From positions 1 through 27,711 of IMG/VR virus record IMGVR_UViG_3300026320_000024: 27,711 bases of DNA. One strand, given 5' to 3'. Made by a program: the position numbers and the translations under genes. Each line of letters opens with the position of its first letter. Position 1 is the first letter of the stretch. Of the stretch, positions 9,523 to 16,093 are shown one piece after another. The notes below the pieces were generated by a model, which saw only the letters and a program-made list of their open reading frames with translations, was not told the DNA's origin and did not search any database. The DNA comes from a virus.

Positions 9523-10403
9523 GCTGTTCCGAACATTCCGAATAATGGTGTTGGATTGTATGGAGTATTAGGATTACCAAGTAATTGATTGGTATTCATG
9601 CCCATAGTAAATAGAGAAGGACCTGCTTGGAAGAAAGAGTTGCCAGAAGCCATCTGAGCTTGTCCTAATCCGACTTGTCCACCACCTTGTGCGACTAATC
9701 CAGCACCTTGACTGTCTGCTAGACGCGTCTGGTAGCCTGCGTTCGTTGCGGCATATTGATAAGTAAGGTTTGCTTTGGCTGTTTGGTTAGCTGCTTGCTG
9801 TAGCGCGTAGGTGTGTTCAAGTTCATTGCCTGCGATCCTTTGGTTAGAGATGTTTTGGTTGAGACCGAAGATATTTCTTCCGATATCAAGGTTCTGTTGT
9901 ACACCGAGAAGATTAACGCCAGTCTGTCCTGAGAGTTGACCGTAAACACCACCCCGTGCGGATGCGCCTCTGGCATAGCCACTTCCACCTTGTGCAACAC
10001 CAGTCGTGAGAGACAAAGCTCTACCACGTTGCTGGTTACGGATTATCTCCATCTGTTGACGACGTGCGTCTACTTCCATAGCTTGCTGTTTCTGTGCTTC
10101 AACACCTTGCTCGGAAGTTATGATATTCTGATTAATGCCGAAGCTTTTATTGCTGGCTTCTACACTCTGCGCACTCGCAAGAAGATTAACATCTCTTTCC
10201 TGACCAGCAAAGACTACTGAACTAGCAGCTTGTTCTTTACTGATCTGGGCTTGCTGTTGAGCAGCTTGTGCCTGAATATTAGCACCTTGCTGCTGTAACG
10301 CATACCCCTGCTGTGCTTGGTTCTGGCCTTGTGTCTTTTCATAGACACCATAAGCCATACTAGTAGCACCTGCAGCTAAAGCTAGTGCGGTTAAAGCAGC
10401 CAT
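9519..10403 (-). CDS. Probable small internal virion protein, T7 gp14-like (294 aa)
   Basis: The N-terminus is hydrophobic (residues 2-20, AALTALALAAGATSMAYG). A long Gln/Ala-rich helical segment follows (about 25-75, with AQQQAQ-type repeats), then a further Gln-rich middle and a Gly/Asn-rich C-terminus ending NPTPLFGMFGTA. Podovirus gp14-type core proteins share a short hydrophobic N-terminus and Ala/Gln-rich helices, although T7 gp14 is shorter (196 aa). It is the first of four large genes that probably form the ejected core complex. The ATG overlaps the TGA of the acetyltransferase gene by one base (TGATG). Its own stop overlaps the ATG of the giant gene (ATGA). The T7 gp14 equivalence rests on composition and order, not on a motif. 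Confidence 0.75.
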   Translation of the reverse strand: MAALTALALAAGATSMAYGVYEKTQGQNQAQQGYALQQQGANIQAQAAQQQAQISKEQAASSVVFAGQERDVNLLASAQSVEASNKSFGINQNIITSEQGVEAQKQQAMEVDARRQQMEIIRNQQRGRALSLTTGVAQGGSGYARGASARGGVYGQLSGQTGVNLLGVQQNLDIGRNIFGLNQNISNQRIAGNELEHTYALQQAANQTAKANLTYQYAATNAGYQTRLADSQGAGLVAQGGGQVGLGQAQMASGNSFFQAGPSLFTMGMNTNQLLGNPNTPYNPTPLFGMFGTA

Positions 10404-10828
10404 CAGAGCACCTTCATGTAAGCTCTTTCATAAAGCTTATACCCCTTATCTTCATAAAACTTCTGGAGTTTATCGTCTAAACCAACCATACTAAGCATAG
10501 TACAACCGGCTTTCTCCTTAGCCCAATACTCGAATGCATTTAGAAATTCTTCACCGACACCATTCCCTCTCTCTTCAGGTTCTACCCACCATGCTATTTC
10601 TGTGGCAAGTATGTGAGGACCAAATAAGAAAGGAGTAGCACAACCAGCCAGAAAACCAACACCGGGCTGAAAAATAATAATCTTTTCATTCTGTACACCA
10701 ATAATCAAATTCATGATTAATTCTTCGATAGTCGAACGATCTGAGAAGGCAGTATAACCTGTCGTCTCCATAAACCGCATAGACATATCGGCTATTTCAT
10801 TAATATCTGCTACTGTAGCAACTCTCAC
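10403..10828 (-). CDS. GNAT-family N-acetyltransferase (141 aa)
   Basis: The fold order of a compact GNAT domain is visible. N-terminal VATVADINEIADM forms the usual first helix; EIAWWVEPEERGNGVG at about 77-92 ends in the acetyl-CoA pyrophosphate-binding motif R87-G-N-G-V-G; FYEDKGYKLYERAYMKVL at 124-141 is the typical C-terminal strand pair. The family transfers an acetyl group from acetyl-CoA to an amine; the substrate here is unknown. The GTG start overlaps the TGA of the 53-aa membrane-peptide gene (GTGA). The gene lies inside the virion operon directly before the ejection-protein genes, so it may modify a virion or host protein during assembly. That role is inference only. Confidence 0.9.
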   Translation of the reverse strand: MRVATVADINEIADMSMRFMETTGYTAFSDRSTIEELIMNLIIGVQNEKIIIFQPGVGFLAGCATPFLFGPHILATEIAWWVEPEERGNGVGEEFLNAFEYWAKEKAGCTMLSMVGLDDKLQKFYEDKGYKLYERAYMKVL

Positions 10829-10986
10829 TTATCAACGCCTAGAAGTTTGATAGTGAAAAAGACTGCTAAATATATTAGAAGAAGATTACTCAAACGACTA
10901 GAAGCGAGGATCTTCACTTGAAGCTCGTTACCTAATGTATGAGGTGTCATAGTAATATGTGGAACTTTTAGACGACTAAGAGGCAT
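10825..10986 (-). CDS. Small single-span membrane protein (53 aa)
   Basis: The frame begins MPLSRLKVPHITM and ends GVDK. Residues about 32-50 (LSNLLLIYLAVFFTIKLLG) form one strong transmembrane helix near the C-terminus, preceded by a short amphipathic polar part. The ATG overlaps the TGA of the 105-aa gene (ATGA), and the TGA overlaps the GTG of the acetyltransferase (GTGA). The frame therefore fits both neighbours exactly, which is strong evidence that it is translated. The location just after the endolysin and holin-like genes allows a role in lysis, for example as an extra holin or antiholin, but nothing in the sequence proves it. Confidence 0.7.
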   Translation of the reverse strand: MPLSRLKVPHITMTPHTLGNELQVKILASSRLSNLLLIYLAVFFTIKLLGVDK

Positions 10987-11303
10987 CATTCTTTCACTTC
11001 TGTAATTTCTACATTCCTACGTTTGAAATAATTACGAGCATATTCAAGGAGGGTATTAAATTCAGTAAACTGAACATCTAATCCACCGGGAATTCCTCCG
11101 ACGTCATAATGCATACTCCACGTACCTTTGATATTATCAAAGACAGCATGGAGTTTATTCTCACCAGTAAAGAGACGTTTATCGACAGAACCTGTACTAG
11201 AAAGAGCTGTCTTCCCAGCTATAGGTTTAAGGATTAAAACACGATCATCAGCCCGCATCTTATTTCTACGTCTTTCTTCTATGTCGTATGAGACAATACT
11301 CAT
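10986..11303 (-). CDS. Conserved phage protein of unknown function (105 aa)
   Basis: This is a soluble, mixed alpha/beta protein without signal or membrane segment. The N-terminus is charged (SYDIEERRRNKMR); the centre contains DNIKGTWSMHYDVGGIPGGL (about 55-75). The C-terminal segment FTEFNTLLEYARNYFKRRNVEITEVKE looks like a helix and a final strand. I recall similar small proteins between the lysis and ejection-protein genes of other podoviruses, but know no function. ATGA overlaps at both ends put it firmly in the operon. Confidence 0.75.
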   Translation of the reverse strand: MSIVSYDIEERRRNKMRADDRVLILKPIAGKTALSSTGSVDKRLFTGENKLHAVFDNIKGTWSMHYDVGGIPGGLDVQFTEFNTLLEYARNYFKRRNVEITEVKE

Positions 11304-11737
11304 GCCTTAGCAATCCTAGTCACATTGACCGCACCCTCATAGAGGAAGTAAAAGCCAATTGCTGCCGTTATAATCTGCCACTGATTAGGATCTAATATGT
11401 CTGTCCTATAGATACTGCATTCTAAAGCTCTGCCTGCTTCTCCTGCGCATCCTTCAAAGGAGCCAACTACCTTATCCCAAACGAGTAGCTTAGCAACAAT
11501 CACAGCCACTGAAGCTCCAATAGTTGCGCGCATAATAGCATTGATCTTTGAAGAACCACTCTCTGCGACGAGTACATCTCTCTTCGTTTGAAGAGAATTG
11601 ATACGCTCTTCCGCAGCTATCTTTTCTTGATCTGTCTTAGCTTGGATTAGTTTTAGACGTTCATTAGCGATAGCATTCGTAATACCATTGATAGTATTGA
11701 ATGCTCCTGGTATTAAACCGAGAAGAAGAGACCACAT
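11300..11737 (-). CDS. Holin-like membrane protein with coiled coil (145 aa)
   Basis: Three hydrophobic segments are visible: residues 3-23 (SLLLGLIPGAFNTINGITNAI, weak), about 66-86 (IMRATIGASVAVIVAKLLVW) and about 119-137 (IITAAIGFYFLYEGAVNV). Between the first and second lies a charged coiled coil (about 25-60, ERLKLIQAKTDQEKIAAEER). This layout resembles three-span holins of the gene-transfer-agent release type. A holin would form the membrane lesion that times lysis. Next to it are the endolysin and an 82-aa two-span protein, so either could be the holin and the other an accessory. Its ATG and the TGA of the 82-aa gene share one base (TGATG). Confidence 0.7.
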   Translation of the reverse strand: MWSLLLGLIPGAFNTINGITNAIANERLKLIQAKTDQEKIAAEERINSLQTKRDVLVAESGSSKINAIMRATIGASVAVIVAKLLVWDKVVGSFEGCAGEAGRALECSIYRTDILDPNQWQIITAAIGFYFLYEGAVNVTRIAKA

Positions 11738-11985
11738 CAGGAACTCGTACTAACTAGAGTTCTGCGACGAGCCAGTTCAAAGATTATACCCTGAAAGACA
11801 GCGATGCCACCTAACCAGATGATTTGATTTCGACTAAAACCTGTATCTACATTGATACCGAGGAGGGGTCCCCAATTCATTGCGCCTATAGCGGCTATGA
11901 TGAAACCAGTCACGGCCGTCAGACGAGCAGCTAAAATAGTTACGGAATGTTTGAAGAAATCTTTTATTTTATTCCATAAATTCAT
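11737..11985 (-). CDS. Small holin-like protein (82 aa)
   Basis: Two membrane segments are visible: residues about 15-40 (ILAARLTAVTGFIIAAIGAM) and about 54-72 (IIWLGGIAVFQGIIFELA). They are joined by a short loop containing GPLLGINVDTGFS. The N-terminus is amphipathic and basic (WNKIKDFFKHS), and the C-terminus has an Arg cluster (ARRRT). Size, topology and a charged tail fit small phage holins. The ATG overlaps the TGA of the endolysin gene (ATGA), with an AGGAAAA Shine-Dalgarno stretch just upstream. Together with the endolysin and the 145-aa protein it forms a lysis group. Confidence 0.75.
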   Translation of the reverse strand: MNLWNKIKDFFKHSVTILAARLTAVTGFIIAAIGAMNWGPLLGINVDTGFSRNQIIWLGGIAVFQGIIFELARRRTLVSTSS

Positions 11986-12701
11986 TTATTTTCCTTTACG
12001 TATCTGTATACTTCAAAAGCGAGAAAAGATACGACTGCGAGGATGATTGTTCCACCGATAACCCATGGCCAGTAATGAGATGGAGTTGCAGCAATGACTG
12101 CACCACCTGCAACGACTACACCTGTAGCTGCGCCTGCTGAAGCTCCAGTACTTCCGAAGACATTCATGAACTTTAATAGTCCTGCACAACCTAGTTGAGT
12201 ATCAACATGGTTAGGATCGTAAACACCATCAGCAACATACTTACCACTAACGTATTGATTAGTTCCTGCCCATATGTAAGGGGAAGGCATGCCTCTTTGA
12301 TAATAGCCTAAGCCATTATACTTTTCTAGCATTGCCAAAGCTCCACCTATAGACCAGTCCTTATTACGAGCTGCGTAAGGTGGGCAGTCGACTAAAGCAT
12401 CGATTGCACCTTCTTCCCATGTCTGGAAGGGTCCTCGTCCGGCAGGCTTATGAATAGATCTTCGATTGAGAGGATCTCCTTGTCCGAGTTGAGTCCCCCA
12501 TTTCTGGTTAGCTTCACGTTCGTGAACTACGGCGATGAACCACCAAGGTACACCGGTAGCTTTTTCTACGGCTTGATATCGAGCTTTTGCATCAGGGGAT
12601 GTCAAACGTCTAGCGACAGAAGCAAAGGCAGGACCTTTGTCTGCAGAGACGTGACAATCAGCCCATCGTTTAGCATTTAATTGAGCGAGTGTTTCTGTCA
12701 T
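11982..12701 (-). CDS. Endolysin / lysozyme-family protein with C-terminal membrane anchor (239 aa)
   Basis: The N-terminal 175 residues match a phage lysozyme family that I recognise by its pattern: WWFIAVVHEREANQKWGTQL (53-72), DPLNRRSIHKPAGRGPF, WEEGAIDALV, DWSIGGALAMLEKYNGLGYY and MPSPYIWAGTNQYVSGKY. The glutamates of HERE (E61, E63) are catalytic candidates. The protein cuts peptidoglycan at lysis. Residues about 188-206 are Ala/Gly/Val-rich and 212-232 form a clear membrane span (WVIGGTIILAVVSFLAFEVY), followed by a basic tail; such an anchor is unusual for an endolysin. I chose ATG 12701 because AGGA lies 6 bases upstream and it clears the previous gene. A longer frame from TTG 12746 would overlap that gene by 37 bases and has no ribosome site. 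Confidence 0.85.
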   Translation of the reverse strand: MTETLAQLNAKRWADCHVSADKGPAFASVARRLTSPDAKARYQAVEKATGVPWWFIAVVHEREANQKWGTQLGQGDPLNRRSIHKPAGRGPFQTWEEGAIDALVDCPPYAARNKDWSIGGALAMLEKYNGLGYYQRGMPSPYIWAGTNQYVSGKYVADGVYDPNHVDTQLGCAGLLKFMNVFGSTGASAGAATGVVVAGGAVIAATPSHYWPWVIGGTIILAVVSFLAFEVYRYVKENK

Positions 12702-12709
12702 TGATTTTC

Positions 12710-14833
12710 CTATGGAGCTGCATTGATTGATTGTAGACTTGTCCAACCGATTATATCGAACGGGTTATCGTCTACAGAAGAAACCCGGAATTGAAGTGAC
12801 TCTCCATGTCCTCTGACTTTCAATCGTCTGAAGGCGTTGGAGTAATTAGTATCAGCGTGTGTAATAAATTGATTAGCCGACCATCTACCGGTACCACTCC
12901 CTGTTTCGGCAAAATCCCAGATACCTTGGAACCTGTAAGTAACAGGATTGTCTAATCTTGAATAGATCTGGATCCAATTGTTCTGGAACTTACGTATACC
13001 TTGCCCTCGGATTTTATACCCAGTAATCAAATAACTATTATAACTAGTTCCGATCCCATCGTACTTAATCCAATCCTTATAAGTAGTATCTGTTCTATTA
13101 GCAAAACTGAATTGATTGCTTCCACCAGAAGCATAACTTACAAGATACTTATCAATTTGTTGAGCATCACTGCCGGAAGATTGGAAAGTTACAACTTGAT
13201 TGGTGAAGGAATCTACGACATTATTTGCACCATCAATGACATTGACTAAGGTAACGGGGCGAGTAACAAGCTCTGAAGATAATATTCCATGTACCTTTAC
13301 ATTACTTGCAGAGATAGTCCACGGATAGAAAGCATTCGTACGAAGGTTGTAATTCAGAACCCGGTCATACTCATATGTAGCATCAAGATCAGTAGTAGCA
13401 GTGCTACGATAAATCCAACGTATATGTCCGTCAGTTTTGTCATAAAATCCCCTTGCAAAACGTTTAGAAGGTACAGGGATACCGTTATAGAAAGTCCTGA
13501 ATGTATCGTAAGTCAAAGATTTGACAGACGGCATTCCTTGACCTGCCTGCATGATATAAATGCCTTCTGAATTCCACCAAGCAGGATATCCGATGACATT
13601 GACGAAAGAAGTATCAGAAATCGTTCCGATATCAGCAATCTTAAGAACTACGTAATCTGTAGCCGTAAAGCCTAATCCAGTACTTCCGGTTATAAACCAA
13701 ACACCATTAGCGGCGAAGATGCACAAACCACCCGGAATGGTGAACATCTTGTAAATTGTTCCTGCTTCAGGAATAGGTATTACTCCCCCATCACTAGGAA
13801 GCAGATCGAAGAGATCTTGGGCAGTAGGATCATTCACCTGATAAGTAGCACCGTATTGGGTGGTATTTTCAATAATCTGGGTGAAGTATATATTGCTGTT
13901 AAAGCCTACGTAGTTAATACCTGAATAGAAAACTCTTCCTGAAAAGAAGGCACAATTAGAAGGTCTTTGAAATGACGTAGTAGTAGTCGGTATATCTCCT
14001 GCAACACCAATACCTGATGCTGTGACTCTGTCTTGATTGGAGAGAGTCAGAATGAAATGACCATTCGGAGCAGGAGTATTACCACTGGTTACACGAGCTA
14101 TACTGGCAGAGCTGGCATCAAAGTCATTGGTAGAATTCGTAAACTGCCACATCACATCTGAGTTTGACGGCATGGTAGTCTGTGCCGTATCCCACAACGT
14201 AAGATTGGCGTTATTCCAACCTTGATTTAGAAGATTGTAATAATGAGGTTTATTAATAGCAGCCAGTGTAGATGTGGGACGAAAGTCGACTGCATAAGGA
14301 TCAGTCACAGCACCTTCGAAGTCTCTTATCTTTAGAATGATGTTAGTAGCTGTAGCTGTATGAGCAGCAATATCGTAAGAAATACGCATCGGCTCACAAT
14401 AAGGATGAGTAACAATTAAATATCCATTACCATCACAGAATTGAGCTTCGATTGTATTTACGAGTGGTGCACCTGAGACTGGTGTTAGTGTGACAGTAGT
14501 AGTTTGCGCCCCACTGGAAAAGATGCCTGTACCTACTGTCTCATAAAAATACAACGTATTTCCGACTTGAACGACAGCGACAGTAGCAGTACCATCACCT
14601 GCAACATTCTGCCAAAGATATTCTTTTAAAGCATTTCCTGTTCTACTAATAGTCTTAGTCTGAAAATTCTCTTCTAGATCAAATCCATTCCGTCTGAAAA
14701 CACTCCCATCAATATCAAAGATGCAGTCAAACGTTTCACTGCATGCTTTGTCAGGAAAGTTAAGCCCAGTAGCTTCTGTTACTAGACCATTAATGAATGA
14801 GTTTTCTACAGCGACTTGAGTTTGCTGAGGCAT
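12710..14833 (-). CDS. Tail tubular protein B-like / tail nozzle protein (707 aa)
   Basis: The N-terminal region (NSFINGLVTEATGLNFPDKA, then DCIFDIDGSVFRRNGFDLEE at about residues 11-55) is a pattern I recognise from podovirus tail nozzle proteins, which begin with a beta-rich adaptor-facing domain. The rest is beta-rich with many aromatic, Asn and Thr residues and no membrane segment. T7 gp12 is 794 aa; 707 aa fits. The protein would form the hexameric lower tail tube below the adaptor. The gene follows the adaptor-like gene directly (TAATG overlap at 14833), the same order as T7 11-12. The endolysin gene starts 8 bases after its TAG. Confidence 0.8.
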   Translation of the reverse strand: MPQQTQVAVENSFINGLVTEATGLNFPDKACSETFDCIFDIDGSVFRRNGFDLEENFQTKTISRTGNALKEYLWQNVAGDGTATVAVVQVGNTLYFYETVGTGIFSSGAQTTTVTLTPVSGAPLVNTIEAQFCDGNGYLIVTHPYCEPMRISYDIAAHTATATNIILKIRDFEGAVTDPYAVDFRPTSTLAAINKPHYYNLLNQGWNNANLTLWDTAQTTMPSNSDVMWQFTNSTNDFDASSASIARVTSGNTPAPNGHFILTLSNQDRVTASGIGVAGDIPTTTTSFQRPSNCAFFSGRVFYSGINYVGFNSNIYFTQIIENTTQYGATYQVNDPTAQDLFDLLPSDGGVIPIPEAGTIYKMFTIPGGLCIFAANGVWFITGSTGLGFTATDYVVLKIADIGTISDTSFVNVIGYPAWWNSEGIYIMQAGQGMPSVKSLTYDTFRTFYNGIPVPSKRFARGFYDKTDGHIRWIYRSTATTDLDATYEYDRVLNYNLRTNAFYPWTISASNVKVHGILSSELVTRPVTLVNVIDGANNVVDSFTNQVVTFQSSGSDAQQIDKYLVSYASGGSNQFSFANRTDTTYKDWIKYDGIGTSYNSYLITGYKIRGQGIRKFQNNWIQIYSRLDNPVTYRFQGIWDFAETGSGTGRWSANQFITHADTNYSNAFRRLKVRGHGESLQFRVSSVDDNPFDIIGWTSLQSINAAP

Positions 14834-15621
14834 TATCTCTGTCTAGCAAAGTTAGGAAGCTCATCAAAGGGATGAGCGTTATTAATCAATCTGTCTGCCG
14901 CAGACACATTCTGACGTGTTCTCTGAAGATGTCTCCAACCACGACGGGCAGTCATTTCAGCTTTCTGATGTGGAGATTGCTTCAATTCCGCCCATGCGAG
15001 AGACTTCGCTTCATTAAGAAGTAAAGCAAACTGTTGAGGTTGAAGATTGGGGACGAAGCTATCGTCTTTAGTAAATGTAGTTTTCTTACTTCCATAAGCT
15101 AAGGTTTTAATAGACTGGAGGGTAGTGTCGACCGTATTGTCAAAGCTGTCGAAGATAATCGTATTGTCATCAAAGCTGGTATAGTACTTAGGACCTTGAT
15201 CATTCCTGTATGTAAATGAAAAGATACTTCCATCTGCTGAATAAGAGAATGTATCTATGTTAGGTTCTGAGGGTCTATAGTTATGCCCGTAATCTATGAA
15301 ATCAGATATCGAAAGATATCGAAGCTCCTTCCAGACTGGATCTGTCTCCCCATTAAGCATGACGTTATATTTTAACCATTCTATACGATCTATGTTGTCA
15401 GGCTTAGTCATAAGAACAGGCTTAGTAACATCCCCAGAAGCATTCAAATTGAAGAGTGACTTATTCGATCCTAAGTCTGATCGGCTTATGAGATCATCAT
15501 AGACAGTCTTGATTACTTCAACGACTTGCTGAGACTCGACAGTATCGTTGATACTATTAATCTCGTCAGAGTCCATCGAAGAAAGTACTGCCTGTGTTAA
15601 CTCAAGGAGAGTGTATTTCAT
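14833..15621 (-). CDS. Tail tubular protein A-like / head-tail adaptor (262 aa)
   Basis: The N-terminus (LLELTQAVLSSMDSDEINS, VESQQVVEVIKTVYDDLISR) is a helical pattern I know from phage adaptor-type proteins that sit between portal and nozzle. A beta-rich middle follows (about 60-175), with IDRIEWLKYNV and a YTSFDDNTIIFDSFD segment. A basic C-terminal helix with AEMTARRGWRHLQRTRQ ends the protein. T7 gp11 is 196 aa, so this one is somewhat longer. The gene order adaptor then nozzle supports the call. The ATG overlaps the TGA of the 43-aa gene by four bases (ATGA). Confidence 0.75.
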   Translation of the reverse strand: MKYTLLELTQAVLSSMDSDEINSINDTVESQQVVEVIKTVYDDLISRSDLGSNKSLFNLNASGDVTKPVLMTKPDNIDRIEWLKYNVMLNGETDPVWKELRYLSISDFIDYGHNYRPSEPNIDTFSYSADGSIFSFTYRNDQGPKYYTSFDDNTIIFDSFDNTVDTTLQSIKTLAYGSKKTTFTKDDSFVPNLQPQQFALLLNEAKSLAWAELKQSPHQKAEMTARRGWRHLQRTRQNVSAADRLINNAHPFDELPNFARQR

Positions 15622-15749
15622 TTAGCTTTCTTCTCTGCCTTTTCTAATTCTGTAACTCGATCTGTCTTTTCCTTCAACTGCTGTTGGAGTACACAAAGTT
15701 GGAAGGAGTATTCACCGAGAAGATTCTTTAGATTTTGTTCGATAGTCAT
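15618..15749 (-). CDS. Small coiled-coil protein (43 aa)
   Basis: The frame begins MTIEQNLKNLLGEYSFQLCV, continues LQQQLKEKTDRVTELEKAEK and ends KAK. It is one amphipathic helix with a Lys/Glu-rich coiled-coil second half. The ATG shares one base with the TAA of the 114-aa gene (TAATG), and the TGA overlaps the ATG of the adaptor-like gene (ATGA). That exact fit on both sides is the main evidence for a gene. Short coiled-coil proteins are common between fibre and tail genes of podoviruses; the function is unknown. Confidence 0.7.
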   Translation of the reverse strand: MTIEQNLKNLLGEYSFQLCVLQQQLKEKTDRVTELEKAEKKAK

Positions 15750-16093
15750 TATGGGGTAATTCCTTTGATGTCAGCTGTAGGCACGACGGCAGCGGTAATA
15801 TCCGCTTCGCGCCACATATCGGCCGTTTCAGCAATGGTTTCCGCTAATTGCGCAAGTGTCAAAACAACAGACGTCCCGGGTACCGTGACGGTTTGTGCGA
15901 TAACTGCAGAAAGAGAGCGAGTGACGACAGCACTTTGCTCTTTCGAGATAATCGAGCCATCTGAAGCAGTTTTGACGGTTTCCCGCCAAATCGTAATAGT
16001 TGGATCAGCCCCCATTGGCGTTTCAATATTAACGCGCCATGTACGTTCCTGCGAAGAAATTGTGAGAGTTGAAGTACCTTGATCGATAGCCAT
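15749..16093 (-). CDS. Small fibre-module protein of unknown function (114 aa)
   Basis: The protein begins with a beta-rich part (TLTISSQERTWRVNIETPMG, DPTITIWRETVK), followed by a Val/Thr/Ala-rich middle (SAVVTRSLSAVIAQTVTVPG) and an Ala-rich helix. The ATG shares one base with the TAA of the main fibre gene (TAATG). Position directly after the fibre suggests a fibre-associated, chaperone or tip protein, by inference only. The gene is clearly GC-richer than its neighbours: 34 of 60 bases are G or C at 15781-15840, against 19 of 60 at 15061-15120. An opposite-strand frame of similar length covers it but lacks operon context. I do not recognise the family. Confidence 0.65.
   Translation of the reverse strand: MAIDQGTSTLTISSQERTWRVNIETPMGADPTITIWRETVKTASDGSIISKEQSAVVTRSLSAVIAQTVTVPGTSVVLTLAQLAETIAETADMWREADITAAVVPTADIKGITP

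Noticed and set aside
12702-12746. Upstream extension of the endolysin from TTG 12746
   Set aside because: The extension overlaps the nozzle-like gene by 37 bases, starts with TTG without a ribosome site, and ATG 12701 has AGGA at good spacing.
15735-16082. 115-aa plus-strand frame opposite the 114-aa gene
   Set aside because: It has no operon context, no ribosome site and a repetitive Val/Ser/Ala-rich composition as expected from the complement of the minus-strand gene, which has exact one-base overlaps with both neighbours.
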